The notes under the pieces: generated by a model
What the model was told of the DNA's origin: nothing
The model's database searches: none
Seen by the model: the letters and a program-made list of their open reading frames with translations, nothing else
In this document: positions 26,595 to 36,214 of the stretch, one piece after another
Position numbering within the stretch: the stretch's first letter is position 1
Layout: each line of letters opens with the position of its first letter
Source: Bacteroides sp.
Lineage (GTDB): Bacteria > Bacteroidota > Bacteroidia > Bacteroidales > Bacteroidaceae
Direction of reading: 5' to 3'
DNA: 51,799 nucleotides
NCBI GenBank assembly: GCA_019414725.1
Contig: DXLM01000013.1
Span: 1-51,799, forward strand
Position numbers and translations under genes: made by a program

Positions 26595-27191
26595 ATGACT
26601 ACAAAAAATCATCATCCGCAAGAAGAAGAGGTATTGAAGGCTCAACAAGAAGAAGCATCGGAACAAACCGAAACTCAAACAGAAGAAACTTCTAACACAG
26701 AAGAACAGTGCGAAGAGCCATCTGCTGAACAAAAGCTGGAAAAAGAATTAGAGGAAGCTAAGCAAACTATCGAAGACCAAAAAGATAAATATTTAAGACT
26801 TTCTGCAGAGTTCGACAACTACCGCAAACGTACAATGAAAGAAAAAGCTGAATTAATTAAGAATGGTGGAGAAAAAGCAATCAGCGCAATTCTTCCTATT
26901 CTTGATGATTTAGAACGTGCCTTGCAAAACATGCAGAAAGCCGACAATGTACAGGCTATGTATGAAGGTATAGACCTTATTTCACAGAAATTCCTGAAAG
27001 TTCTCGCACAAGAAGGTCTGCAAAAGATGGAACCGGTAGGAGAAACATTCGACACCGACTTTCATGAAGCAATAGCATTGGTTCCTGCTCCGGACGAAAC
27101 ACAGAAGGGTAAAGTTCTAGATTGTGTCCAAACAGGATACAAGCTAAACGACAAAGTTATTCGCCATGCAAAAGTTGTTGTAGCACAGTAA
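26595..27191 (+). CDS. grpE: Nucleotide exchange factor GrpE
   Basis: A 198-aa GrpE that releases ADP from DnaK. The first 55 residues are acidic and disordered (many E and Q). A long dimerising coiled coil follows, with the signature DKYLRLSAEFDNYRKRTMKE. The C-terminal beta domain ends with FDTDFHEAIALVPAPDE and GYKLNDKVIRHAKVVVAQ, matching the family. It forms an operon with dnaJ (25-bp gap). dnaK itself lies 16 kb away on the other strand. Confidence 0.97.
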   Translation: MTTKNHHPQEEEVLKAQQEEASEQTETQTEETSNTEEQCEEPSAEQKLEKELEEAKQTIEDQKDKYLRLSAEFDNYRKRTMKEKAELIKNGGEKAISAILPILDDLERALQNMQKADNVQAMYEGIDLISQKFLKVLAQEGLQKMEPVGETFDTDFHEAIALVPAPDETQKGKVLDCVQTGYKLNDKVIRHAKVVVAQ

Positions 27192-27216
27192 TTTCCTAAT
27201 CCTTGTTTTTATCATT

Positions 27217-28389
27217 ATGGCAAAAAGAGATTATTACGAAGTGCTGGGCGTAGACAAATCAGCTTCAGCAGACGAGATAAAAAAAGCATACCGTAAGAAA
27301 GCAATCCAATATCATCCTGATAAAAATCCAGGAGATAAAGAAGCAGAAGAAAAATTTAAAGAAGCTGCAGAAGCTTATGAAGTACTAAGCAATCCAGATA
27401 AGCGTGCACGTTATGACCAGTTCGGACATGCTGGAGTAGATGGAGCTGCTGGAGCTGGAGGCTTTGGCGGTTTTGGCGGACAGGGTATGTCTATGGATGA
27501 CATATTCTCTATGTTTGGCGATATCTTCGGTGGACATGGAGGTTTCAGCGGCTTTGGAGGCGGTGGCGGACAAACCCGCCAGCGTAAATTCCGGGGATCA
27601 GACTTACGTGTAAAGGTCAAGCTAAACTTAAAAGAAATCTCAACTGGAGTTGAAAAGAAATTCAAGCTTAAGAAATATGTTCAATGTTCACATTGTCATG
27701 GAACAGGAGCAGAAGGTGACGGTGGTGTAGAAACTTGTCCTACATGTCACGGTACAGGAAGCGTTACCCGTACACAACAAAGCATATTTGGTATGATGCA
27801 AACCCAAACCGTATGTCCTCAGTGTGGCGGTGAAGGTAAAATCATCAAAAATAAATGTAAGGAATGTGGCGGTGAAGGTATCGTATATGGCGAAGAGGTA
27901 GTTACTGTAAAAATTCCAGCAGGTGTAGCCGAAGGAATGCAAGTTACCATGAACGGTAAAGGTAATGCAGGAAAGCACAACGGAGTAGCCGGAGACTTGT
28001 TAGTTCTTATCGAAGAAGAAAAACATCCGGAACTAATTCGTGATGAAAGCGACCTGATATACAACCTGTTGTTAAGTGTACCTACTGCCGCACTGGGAGG
28101 AACCGTAGAGATTCCGACTATCGACGGAAAAGCTAAAATTAAAATCGAGCCGGGTACACAGCCCGGAAAGGTGCTTCGCCTGCGAGGAAAAGGATTACCT
28201 AACATTAACAGTTATGGATACAGTACCGGAACTGGAGATTTACTGGTAAATGTAAGTGTATATATTCCTGAGAGTCTGACCAAAGAAGAACGACAAGCTT
28301 TGGAAAAATGGCAGGAATCGGAAAGCTTTAAACCAGATATGAGCTTAAAAGAAAAGATATTCAAAAAGTTCAGAAGCTTGTTCGATTAA
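27217..28389 (+). CDS. dnaJ: Chaperone DnaJ (Hsp40, class I)
   Basis: A 390-aa class I DnaJ that delivers substrates to DnaK and triggers its ATPase. The J domain carries the HPD triad at 33-35 (QYHPDKNPG). A Gly/Phe-rich linker covers about 70-120 (GGFGGFGGQG). Four zinc repeats follow: CSHCHGTG, CPTCHGTG, CPQCGGEG and CKECGGEG. The C-terminal substrate domain is complete. It ends at a perfect 19-bp terminator. Confidence 0.98.
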   Translation: MAKRDYYEVLGVDKSASADEIKKAYRKKAIQYHPDKNPGDKEAEEKFKEAAEAYEVLSNPDKRARYDQFGHAGVDGAAGAGGFGGFGGQGMSMDDIFSMFGDIFGGHGGFSGFGGGGGQTRQRKFRGSDLRVKVKLNLKEISTGVEKKFKLKKYVQCSHCHGTGAEGDGGVETCPTCHGTGSVTRTQQSIFGMMQTQTVCPQCGGEGKIIKNKCKECGGEGIVYGEEVVTVKIPAGVAEGMQVTMNGKGNAGKHNGVAGDLLVLIEEEKHPELIRDESDLIYNLLLSVPTAALGGTVEIPTIDGKAKIKIEPGTQPGKVLRLRGKGLPNINSYGYSTGTGDLLVNVSVYIPESLTKEERQALEKWQESESFKPDMSLKEKIFKKFRSLFD

Positions 28390-28404
28390 TATTTCACATA
28401 CAAC

Positions 28405-28462
28405 AAAAAAGGTGCAACATAGCATTCTTTGTATAAGAGAAAGGCTATGTTGCACCTTTTTT
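28405..28462 (+). terminator. dnaJ terminator
   Basis: A perfect 19-bp stem, AAAAAAGGTGCAACATAGC with its complement, 20-nt loop. The 3' arm ends in a T-run, and the A-rich 5' arm could make it work in both directions. Confidence 0.9.
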
Positions 28463-28468
28463 CATATA

Positions 28469-28498
28469 AATCTGCGTTAATCTGCGTTAATCTCTGTT
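28469..28498. repeat. Three tandem AATCTGCGTT decamers
   Basis: AATCTGCGTT, AATCTGCGTT and AATCTCTGTT follow each other without gaps. Two related copies lie in the integrase terminator near 6554-6572. Confidence 0.7.
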
Positions 28499-28529
28499 GC
28501 TCCTGTCATGCGACATACAAGAATATCCG

Positions 28530-28537
28530 TATCTTTG
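28530..28537 (+). promoter_or_regulatory. -7 box TATCTTTG
   Basis: An exact TAnnTTTG box, 29 nt before the ATG of the hypothetical exported protein. No good -33 box is seen. Confidence 0.5.
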
Positions 28538-28566
28538 GTAAAAGATAAATGTAAAAAAACGCTGAC

Positions 28567-29205
28567 ATGAAACAAATATACCTGATACTACTCGTCTTAT
28601 TATTCCCTTTCAAAATCTTTTCACAGACAGAAAAGGAAAAAGACATTGCTCCTTCTCCTGAAGCTACGCAAACTACAATGATAAAAGACAGCCTTGATGT
28701 ACCGTTGGTATCCCCTATTCCTCAAACAGGATATATACAGCCCTTTGGTATGTATGGTATCACCCCATTCGATTATGGTTATGCCACATGGCAACTGCAC
28801 AAAGGCTTCAATGCTTCCATTGGCTTGAATCTGACATTCAGCCCCAGCAAATATGCTCCATCTGGAGTAGGATTCGGACAAGATGCAGCATTTATGTATG
28901 CTGTTCCTATCACCGAACGCCTCAGTGTGGCAGGAGGACTTTATGCCAGCAATATGGACTGGGGATTTCTCCGATATCATACGGTAGGAATTGCAGGAGT
29001 AGCAGCATATAAACTGACCGACAGAATCAGTATTTACGCCTATGGGAACAAATCCTTCACACCTCAACGTCCACCTTATTATTATCCTCTGCCAAACTAT
29101 GCACCCGACCGTATCGGAGGCATGATTAATTTCAAGGTAGGCGAAAGCAGCTCTTTCAGTATAGGTATAGAGGGAAGAAAAAATGATTATCCATGGTGGT
29201 ACTGA
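28567..29205 (+). CDS. Hypothetical exported protein, probably outer-membrane beta-barrel
   Basis: A 212-aa protein with signal peptide MKQIYLILLVLLFPFKIFSQ. After a polar linker, residues 60-212 alternate small, aromatic and polar residues (GLNLTFSPSKYAP, VAGGLYASNMDWGFLRYH, ISIYAYGNKSF, SSFSIGIEGRK) and end in an aromatic residue, as expected of a small outer-membrane barrel. I do not recognise a family. It stands alone between the dnaJ terminator and folC, with its own -7 box. Confidence 0.7.
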   Translation: MKQIYLILLVLLFPFKIFSQTEKEKDIAPSPEATQTTMIKDSLDVPLVSPIPQTGYIQPFGMYGITPFDYGYATWQLHKGFNASIGLNLTFSPSKYAPSGVGFGQDAAFMYAVPITERLSVAGGLYASNMDWGFLRYHTVGIAGVAAYKLTDRISIYAYGNKSFTPQRPPYYYPLPNYAPDRIGGMINFKVGESSSFSIGIEGRKNDYPWWY

Positions 29206-29227
29206 TATATTATGTCAATAAATGATT

Positions 29228-29235
29228 TATCTTTG
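29228..29235 (+). promoter_or_regulatory. -7 box of folC
   Basis: TATCTTTG, an exact match, lies 24 nt before the folC ATG. No clear -33 box is visible. Confidence 0.5.
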
Positions 29236-29259
29236 CACGACAAAAAACAACAGACATAA

Positions 29260-30555
29260 ATGACTTATCAGGAAACTCTAGCATATTTATATAATAGCGC
29301 TCCTTTATTTCAACATGTAGGAAAGGCAGCATACAAAGAAGGATTAGAAAACACACTGGCACTCGACGAATATTTCGGACATCCACACAAGAAGTTCCGG
29401 TCTATCCACGTAGCTGGAACAAACGGTAAAGGCTCATGTTCGCATACATTAGCAGCAATCCTTCAGTCCGCAGGTTACCGTGTGGGATTATATACATCTC
29501 CTCATCTGGTCGATTTCCGTGAACGTATCCGTATAAACGGGATTCCTGTTTCACAAGACTTCGTTATTGATTTCGTGGAAAAACATCGTTCTTTCTTCGA
29601 ACCGCTTCACCCTTCTTTTTTCGAACTGACTACCGCAATGGCATTTCATTATTTTGCATGCCAGCAAGTAGATGTAGCTGTTATAGAAGTAGGATTGGGA
29701 GGACGACTGGACTGCACTAATATCATTCATCCAGATTTATGTCTGATCACCAATATCAGTTTCGATCATGTGCAATTTCTTGGTAATACGCTAGAAAAAA
29801 TAGCAGGTGAAAAAGCAGGAATTATCAAGCCATCCGTACCTGTAGTAATTGGTGAAACAACTCCCGAAACAAAATCAGTTTTCCAACATAAGGCAGCAGA
29901 AGTTAACGCCCCAATCATTTTTGCTGAAGAAGAGCATCTGCTAACAGATATATTCCAAGACGAAGATGGAAAATATACTTACCAGACAAGCTCTCTTAAA
30001 GACTTAAAAGGTGAACTGGGAGGATTTTGTCAGAAGAAGAACACCAATACTTTACTTTCGGCTATTCATCAGCTAGAAAAATTGAATTACCATATTTCCG
30101 AAACAGATATCCGGAACGGATTTGCTCATGTCTGTGAATTGACCGGATTAATGGGACGCTGGCAAAAATTATCGGAACATCCTACTGTTATATGCGATAC
30201 AGGACATAATGTAGGAGGAATACAATACATTGTAAAACAATTATCCTGCCAAAAATATAAACAACTACGTATTGTAATCGGAATGGTAAATGATAAAGAC
30301 ATTACTGGAGTACTGGCAATGCTTCCTAAAAACGCCATTTACTATTTTACTCAAGCAAGTGTACAACGTGCTCTACCAGCCGATAAAGTAAAAGAACTGG
30401 CAATTCCATTTGGCCTGAAAGGTGAAGCTTATCCCGATGTAAAAACAGCATTAGCCTCTGCGCAAAAAGATGCAGAAACAGATGACTTTATATTTGTAGG
30501 GGGAAGTAGTTTTATCGTTGCCGATTTGCTTTCGACTTGCCTACCTAAAGAATAA
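29260..30555 (+). CDS. folC: Folylpolyglutamate/dihydrofolate synthase
   Basis: A 431-aa Mur-ligase-family enzyme that adds glutamate to dihydropteroate and/or folates using ATP. The P-loop is HVAGTNGKGSCSHTLAAIL (about 50-68). The family motifs YTSPHLVDFRERIRING, EVGLGGRLDCTNI and DTGHNVGGIQ are all present. The protein is full length and contains both the ATP-binding and the C-terminal ligase domains. It is probably monocistronic. A galactose cluster starts 91 bp downstream. Confidence 0.95.
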   Translation: MTYQETLAYLYNSAPLFQHVGKAAYKEGLENTLALDEYFGHPHKKFRSIHVAGTNGKGSCSHTLAAILQSAGYRVGLYTSPHLVDFRERIRINGIPVSQDFVIDFVEKHRSFFEPLHPSFFELTTAMAFHYFACQQVDVAVIEVGLGGRLDCTNIIHPDLCLITNISFDHVQFLGNTLEKIAGEKAGIIKPSVPVVIGETTPETKSVFQHKAAEVNAPIIFAEEEHLLTDIFQDEDGKYTYQTSSLKDLKGELGGFCQKKNTNTLLSAIHQLEKLNYHISETDIRNGFAHVCELTGLMGRWQKLSEHPTVICDTGHNVGGIQYIVKQLSCQKYKQLRIVIGMVNDKDITGVLAMLPKNAIYYFTQASVQRALPADKVKELAIPFGLKGEAYPDVKTALASAQKDAETDDFIFVGGSSFIVADLLSTCLPKE

Positions 30556-30646
30556 AATAACAGATTTGTTTGTGTATCTTGAATAAAATCTTTTTATTTG
30601 CATACATTTACAAGTCATAAAAAGATAACGACAGATATAAAAAATT

Positions 30647-31741
30647 ATGAATAACACATTTTATTACGAAAATAACCTTTGCGGCTTAAAGCGAACCGAT
30701 TTCCAGAAAAATATCGGAGGCAAAGAAACTGATTTATTTATCTTGACAAACGACAACGGTGCTGAAATGGCTATCACCAACTATGGAGGTGCTATCTTAG
30801 CCATTATGGTTCCTGATAAAAATGGAAAACTGGCCAATGTCGTACAAGGACATGACAATATAGAAAGCGTAATCAATAGCCCGGAAGTTTTCTTAAGTAC
30901 ATTAATCGGACGCTACGGAAACCGTATAGCCAAAGGAAGATTCCAGCTTGACGGTAAAGAATACAAACTTACAATCAACAATGGTCCGAATTCACTTCAC
31001 GGAGGACCAACTGGCTACCATGCACGCGTTTGGGATGCTCAGCAAACAAGCAAACAAAGTGTAACACTTCATTATCTTTCAGAGGATGGAGAAGAAGGAT
31101 TCCCAGGCAACCTTGATATAACAGTTGTTTACACTTTTACCAATCAGAACGAATTAGTTCTTACTTATACAGCAACAACAGACAAACGTACAATTGTTAA
31201 TCTTACTCACCACGCATTTTTCAGCCTTTCTGGTCTGGCAACACCGACCGCCAGTGTAGAAAACAATATAGTTACCATCAACGCTGATTTTTATACTCCG
31301 ATTGATGAAGTTTCTATTACTACCGGAGAAATACTAAAAGTAGAAGGAACGCCAATGGATTTCCGCACTCCACATACTATAGGAAGCCGCATCAACGAAC
31401 CGTTCCAACAACTCGTTTATGGAGCTGGATACGATCATAATTATGTAATCAATAAGCAAGAAGCAGGAACACTGACATTTGCTGCCAAATGCGTAGAACC
31501 AATCAGCGGTCGTACTCTTGAAGTTTATACCACCGAACCAGGCGTACAAGTATACACAGCCAACTGGCACAGTGGTTTCGCTGGATGGCATGGAGCTACA
31601 TTCCCCGCACGTAGTGCAATCTGTTTCGAGGCACAACATTTCCCCGATACACCAAATAAAGGCCATTTCCCTTCTGCAGCCCTTAATCCTGGAGAAGTAT
31701 ACCATCAAGTTACCGTATACAAATTCGGAATAGAGCAATAA
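30647..31741 (+). CDS. galM: Aldose 1-epimerase (galactose mutarotase)
   Basis: A 364-aa enzyme interconverting alpha and beta anomers of galactose. Signatures are GRYGNRIAKGRFQLDGKEY, NSLHGGPTGYHARVWD and NLTHHAFFSLSG, with catalytic His in the LTHH region and a Glu near GWHGATFPARSAICFEAQHFPD. It has no signal peptide, so it is cytoplasmic. It is the first gene of a galactose cluster with a sugar symporter and galactokinase, which supports galactose as substrate. Confidence 0.93.
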   Translation: MNNTFYYENNLCGLKRTDFQKNIGGKETDLFILTNDNGAEMAITNYGGAILAIMVPDKNGKLANVVQGHDNIESVINSPEVFLSTLIGRYGNRIAKGRFQLDGKEYKLTINNGPNSLHGGPTGYHARVWDAQQTSKQSVTLHYLSEDGEEGFPGNLDITVVYTFTNQNELVLTYTATTDKRTIVNLTHHAFFSLSGLATPTASVENNIVTINADFYTPIDEVSITTGEILKVEGTPMDFRTPHTIGSRINEPFQQLVYGAGYDHNYVINKQEAGTLTFAAKCVEPISGRTLEVYTTEPGVQVYTANWHSGFAGWHGATFPARSAICFEAQHFPDTPNKGHFPSAALNPGEVYHQVTVYKFGIEQ

Positions 31742-31794
31742 TTTAATGAAACAGAACTAACCTAATTTATTAACCCTATATTATCAACAAAACC

Positions 31795-33135
31795 ATGAAT
31801 CAACAAAAACAGAATGGCAATCTCATCGCAATTATTACGATGTTCTTTCTTTTTGCGATGATCTCTTTCGTCACTAATCTTGCAGCACCTTTCGGAACGA
31901 TTTGGAAAAACCAATATGCCGGTGCAAACACCCTGGGTATGATGGGAAACATGATGAACTTCCTTGCATACTTGTTCATGGGTATTCCGGCAGGAAATAT
32001 GCTTGTAAAAATTGGTTATAAGAAAACTGCCCTGATTGCAATGGCAGTAGGTTTCTTCGGCTTGCTCACCCAGTATATTTCAAGCTTGGTAGGCGCTGAT
32101 GTTTCAGTGTTCTCAATGGGTGAATACACTATTAAATTAAACTTTATCATTTATCTGCTGGGAGCATTCATCTGTGGTTTCTGCGTATGTATGTTAAATA
32201 CTGTAGTAAACCCGATGTTGAACCTGTTAGGTGGAGGTGGTAACAAAGGAAACCAGTTAATCCAGGCAGGTGGTGCACTGAACTCATTGTCAGGTACTCT
32301 TACTCCGCTTTTCGTAGGTGTATTGATCGGCAGTGTAACTCCTCAGACTGCAATGTCGGATGTAGCTCCGTTGCTTTTCATCGCAATGGGTGTATTTATC
32401 TTCACATTCATCATTATTTCTTTTGTCAGCATTCCTGAACCGCACTTGCGTAAAGGTAAAGTTCAAAAAGAACAACACCCTCACAGCCCATGGAGCTTCC
32501 GTCACACTGTACTAGGTGTTATCGGTATCTTTATTTATGTAGGTATCGAAATTGGTATCCCGGGAACACTTAACTTCTACTTGGCAGACTCTACAGAAAA
32601 AGGAGCTGGTCTGCTTACAGACGGTGCCGCTATCGGTGGAGCTATCGCTGCAATTTACTGGTTATTGATGCTGGTTGGACGTTTGGCAAGTAGTGTCATC
32701 AGCGGTAAAGTATCAAGTCGTGTACAGCTTATCACAGTATCAATAGTTGCTATCTGCTTTATTCTTATCGCTATCTTTACTCCGAAAGAAGTTACAGTAT
32801 CTATGCCGGGCTATAGCGCCGACAATGGTTTCCAGATGGCATCTGTACCTCTGAGCGCTCTGTTCCTTGTATTGTGCGGACTTTGCACATCAATCATGTG
32901 GGGAGGTATTTTCAACCTCGCTGTAGAAGGATTGGGTAAATATACAGCACAGGCATCAGGAATTTTCATGATGATGGTTGTAGGTGGTGGAATCCTGCCA
33001 TTGATACAGCAGTTCATCTCAGACTCAGCTGGTTACATGAATAGTTACTGGCTTATCATTGCAATGTTAGCTTATCTGTTGTTCTACGGATTAGTAGGTT
33101 GCAAAAATGTAAATAAAGATATCCCTGTTGAATAA
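31795..33135 (+). CDS. Glucose/galactose MFS symporter (FucP family)
   Basis: A 446-aa inner-membrane transporter with about 12 transmembrane segments. The N-terminal half carries the FucP-family pattern (NLAAPFGTIWKN, MMNFLAYLFMGIPAGNML, GFCVCMLNTVVNPMLNLLGGGGN). The C-half includes MWGGIFNLAVEGLGKYTAQASGIFMM. Family members import glucose and galactose (GluP) or fucose with protons. The setting between galM and galK points to galactose. It starts 53 bp after galM and ends at a terminator. Confidence 0.9.
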   Translation: MNQQKQNGNLIAIITMFFLFAMISFVTNLAAPFGTIWKNQYAGANTLGMMGNMMNFLAYLFMGIPAGNMLVKIGYKKTALIAMAVGFFGLLTQYISSLVGADVSVFSMGEYTIKLNFIIYLLGAFICGFCVCMLNTVVNPMLNLLGGGGNKGNQLIQAGGALNSLSGTLTPLFVGVLIGSVTPQTAMSDVAPLLFIAMGVFIFTFIIISFVSIPEPHLRKGKVQKEQHPHSPWSFRHTVLGVIGIFIYVGIEIGIPGTLNFYLADSTEKGAGLLTDGAAIGGAIAAIYWLLMLVGRLASSVISGKVSSRVQLITVSIVAICFILIAIFTPKEVTVSMPGYSADNGFQMASVPLSALFLVLCGLCTSIMWGGIFNLAVEGLGKYTAQASGIFMMMVVGGGILPLIQQFISDSAGYMNSYWLIIAMLAYLLFYGLVGCKNVNKDIPVE

Positions 33136-33149
33136 TAAGATGATAGACG

Positions 33150-33205
33150 AAAATGATGGATGAAGATTATCACTTTTTGTTAAAGAAGTCTTCATTCATC
33201 ATTTT
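33150..33205 (+). terminator. Hairpin between symporter and galK
   Basis: AAAATGATGGATGAAGA (33150-33166) pairs with TCTTCATTCATCATTTT (33189-33205) with one G-T wobble, followed by TT. It may partly separate galK from the upstream genes. No exact -7 box is seen before galK, so galK may depend on readthrough. Confidence 0.75.
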
Positions 33206-33251
33206 TTAGTTTCTCACTAAAACAATATTAACCTTTTAAGCTTTTACCACT

Positions 33252-34406
33252 ATGGATATAGAATTTGTAAGAAGCCGTTTCATCAAGCATTTCGATGGTA
33301 CAACCGGAAGTATTTATGCATCACCCGGACGCATCAACCTGATAGGAGAACACACAGACTATAATGGAGGATTTGTTTTCCCGGGAGCTGTAGACAAAGG
33401 TATTATGGCAGAAATTAAACCAAACGGCACCAATAAAGTATGTGCTTACTCTATTGACCTGAAAGACTATGTAGAATTTGGTTTGAATGAAGAAGATGCA
33501 CCTAAAGCTAGCTGGGCACGTTATATTTTTGGCGTATGCCGCGAAATGATAAAGAGAGGAGTAGATGTAAAAGGTTTCAATACAGCATTTGCAGGCGATG
33601 TTCCTCTGGGAGCTGGTATGTCTTCTTCTGCTGCACTCGAATCTACTTTTGCCTTTGCTCTGAATGATTTATTCGGCGACAACAAAATAGATAAATTTGA
33701 ACTTGCGAAAGTAGGTCAGGCTACAGAGCACAACTACTGCGGAGTAAACTGCGGAATTATGGACCAGTTTGCATCTGTATTCGGTAAAGAAGGCAGCTTA
33801 ATGCGTCTTGACTGTCGTTCATTGGAATATCAATACTTCCCATTCCGTCCGGAAGGTTACCGTCTGGTTTTGGTTGATTCTGTTGTTAAGCACGAACTTG
33901 CTTCATCAGCTTACAACAAACGCCGCCAGAGTTGCGAAAACGTAGTAGCTGCACTGAAGAAAAAATATCCGAACGTTGAATTCTTGCGTGACGCTACTCT
34001 CGAAATGCTTGCAGAGGTAAAAGCAGAAGTAAGCGAAGAAGATTATAAACGAGCAGAATATGTAATCGAAGAAATTCAGCGCGTACTTGATGTATGCGAA
34101 GCTCTTGAACGCAATGATTATGAAACCGTAGGTCAGAAAATGTATGAAACTCACCACGGTATGAGTAAATTGTATGAAGTAAGCTGCGAAGAACTGGATT
34201 TCTTGAATGATGTAGCATTCGATTGTGGTGTAACAGGCTCTCGAGTTATGGGAGGTGGTTTCGGAGGTTGTACTATCAACTTGGTGAAAAATGAACTTTA
34301 CGAAACATTCATCATCACAGCCAAAGAACGCTTCAAAGAAAAATTCGGTCGCAGCCCTAAAGTATATGATGTAGTAATCAGCAATGGAGCTCGCAAAATC
34401 TGCTAA
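33252..34406 (+). CDS. galK: Galactokinase
   Basis: A 384-aa GHMP kinase that phosphorylates galactose at C1, the first committed Leloir step. The galactokinase signature GRINLIGEHTDYNGG is at about 27-41. The GHMP ATP-binding motif is VPLGAGMSSSAALE and the third motif is GSRVMGGGFGGCTINLV. The protein is full length. Its neighbours galM and the symporter supply beta-to-alpha conversion and uptake. galT and galE are not in this window. Confidence 0.96.
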   Translation: MDIEFVRSRFIKHFDGTTGSIYASPGRINLIGEHTDYNGGFVFPGAVDKGIMAEIKPNGTNKVCAYSIDLKDYVEFGLNEEDAPKASWARYIFGVCREMIKRGVDVKGFNTAFAGDVPLGAGMSSSAALESTFAFALNDLFGDNKIDKFELAKVGQATEHNYCGVNCGIMDQFASVFGKEGSLMRLDCRSLEYQYFPFRPEGYRLVLVDSVVKHELASSAYNKRRQSCENVVAALKKKYPNVEFLRDATLEMLAEVKAEVSEEDYKRAEYVIEEIQRVLDVCEALERNDYETVGQKMYETHHGMSKLYEVSCEELDFLNDVAFDCGVTGSRVMGGGFGGCTINLVKNELYETFIITAKERFKEKFGRSPKVYDVVISNGARKIC

Positions 34407-34488
34407 TGAATTATTCGAGTAATCTTTTACGCAGAATAGAATTTTATTAAATCTTATACGAAGACTTTTATTCGTAGATAGAGTCAAG

Positions 34489-34523
34489 AAATCTCCTCCA
34501 CGTATCAAACATGGAGGAGATTT
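34489..34523 (+). terminator. galK terminator
   Basis: A perfect 12-bp stem, AAATCTCCTCCA with TGGAGGAGATTT, 11-nt loop, followed by TATTTAT. Confidence 0.9.
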
Positions 34524-34604
34524 TATTTATACTCATATCAAATTTTACACTCAGCACAACAATAGCCTATAGTTGTTTGTTCTTAATAATAACGCTTCTG
34601 TTAG

Positions 34605-34662
34605 TTTCAAACAGCCCAGCAAATACCCTGTTTGGTTTACTGACAGAAAAGTTTTAACTTTG
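34605..34662 (+). promoter_or_regulatory. Promoter with overlapping inverted repeat, Wzi-like gene
   Basis: TTTG (34631-34634), a 20-nt spacer and TAACTTTG (34655-34662) form a textbook Bacteroidetes promoter. CAAACAG (34608-34614) and CTGTTTG (34628-34634) form a perfect 7-bp inverted repeat covering the -33 box, so repressor control is possible. Confidence 0.7.
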
Positions 34663-34689
34663 CATTCACATTTATCAAATCAATTATCA

Positions 34690-36180
34690 ATGACTTACAA
34701 ATGTATCAGTACATGGCTTGCGATGTTATGTCTGGGTGGAACTATGCATGCACAGACAGCAGACTCCATACTAACCTATCGGGTGGAAGCAAGTGGAAAT
34801 GTATCAAATGGCACGTATGCCCCATTGTGGCTAACCTCAAACCGTTACGGACTTTCAAGCGTAGAACCTAATAGCGGCTATGTCCGTGCAGGAATAAATT
34901 TTGATAAAGAATTACGCCATAACTGGCAGATACAGGCAGGACTGGATGTAGCAGCAACTGCAAATCAGACAGCTGATTTTGTTATTCAGCAAGCTTTTGC
35001 TGATTTCTCATGGAAATTTCTCCGACTAAGTGTTGGAAGCAAAGAACGTCCGGGATTTCCTCTGACAAAGAATGAACGCCTGAGTAGTGGTATGATGGTA
35101 GAAGGCGCCAATGCACGCCCAGTACCTCAAGTCCGTGGAGAAATAGCAGAATATGTAGCTATTCCCGGAACCAAAGGATGGCTCTCGCTGAAAGGACATT
35201 TAGCATACGGAATGTTTACCGATAACGGATGGCAGGAAAGTTTCGTGTCAGCAGGAAACACCTATGGTAAAAATATTTATTATCATAGCAAGTCCCTGAT
35301 GTTCCGAATCGGTAACCGAAAAAAACTTCCTGCTGAATTTGAGTTTGGTCTACTCATGGCAACCCAATTTGCAGGCGACCAGCTAAAAAAGAAGAGTGAC
35401 GGTACAAGTGAGTTGATTACCGACATGCCTGATGGTTTAAAGAGTTTTTTCAAAGCTTTTGTCCCAATGAGCGGTGGAAGTGATACACCTTGGGGAGATC
35501 AGGTAAATGTAGAAGGCAATCATCTGGGTAGCTGGAACTTTGCTATAAACTATTATTTGAAAGACTGGAAGTTCCGTGCCTATCTGGAACATTTCTTCGA
35601 TGACCACTCACAAATGTTCTGGCAATATGGACGCTGGAAAGACGGACAGATAGGCATAGAAATTACATTGCCAAAGAACCGATGGGTAAGTTCTATATTA
35701 TGGGAAGGAATGTCTACAAAAGATCAGACCGGACCAATTTTATATGACTTGTTTGCAGGCAGTTTAGGTTATCAAATCAGTGCAGGAGACAATTATTACA
35801 ATAATTACTGCTATCAAGCATGGCAGCACTGGGGACAAGGTATGGGAAACCCTCTCCTACCCGGACCTATATATAATAAAGATGGAAAAATAACCTTTAA
35901 AAGCAACCGAGTACGAGCAAATCATTTAGGCATAGAAGGTAATCCGAGTGACGAATGGAATTATCGCATTTTAGTTTCTTTTGCCCGCCACTGGGGAACT
36001 TACAGTACTCCTCTTGACAAGCAACGAAAACAGTTCAGTTCACTGTATGAAGTAACATACAGCCCCCAATGGGCAAAAGGATGGAGTACATCAGTCAGCA
36101 TGGGACTGGACCGCGGTAATTACCTCGGCAACTCTACCGGAGGAATGCTTAGCATAAAGAAAACAGGAAGCATATTATAA
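34690..36180 (+). CDS. Capsule-assembly Wzi family outer membrane protein
   Basis: 496 aa from the ATG at 34690, which gives the signal peptide MTYKCISTWLAMLCLGGTMHAQ; an in-frame start at 34573 lies upstream of the promoter. The rest is a barrel-like protein with family features such as YRVEASGNVSNGTYAPLWLTSNRYG, QQAFADFSWKFLRLSVGSKE and FRAYLEHFFDDHSQMFWQYG. In enterobacteria Wzi is a lectin that holds capsule at the surface. The Bacteroidetes relatives (PF14052 type) are common but not studied in detail. No capsule genes are nearby. Confidence 0.85.
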   Translation: MTYKCISTWLAMLCLGGTMHAQTADSILTYRVEASGNVSNGTYAPLWLTSNRYGLSSVEPNSGYVRAGINFDKELRHNWQIQAGLDVAATANQTADFVIQQAFADFSWKFLRLSVGSKERPGFPLTKNERLSSGMMVEGANARPVPQVRGEIAEYVAIPGTKGWLSLKGHLAYGMFTDNGWQESFVSAGNTYGKNIYYHSKSLMFRIGNRKKLPAEFEFGLLMATQFAGDQLKKKSDGTSELITDMPDGLKSFFKAFVPMSGGSDTPWGDQVNVEGNHLGSWNFAINYYLKDWKFRAYLEHFFDDHSQMFWQYGRWKDGQIGIEITLPKNRWVSSILWEGMSTKDQTGPILYDLFAGSLGYQISAGDNYYNNYCYQAWQHWGQGMGNPLLPGPIYNKDGKITFKSNRVRANHLGIEGNPSDEWNYRILVSFARHWGTYSTPLDKQRKQFSSLYEVTYSPQWAKGWSTSVSMGLDRGNYLGNSTGGMLSIKKTGSIL

Positions 36181-36214
36181 AGTCGAAGAATAATATTCAT
36201 TTATATATAGAACA

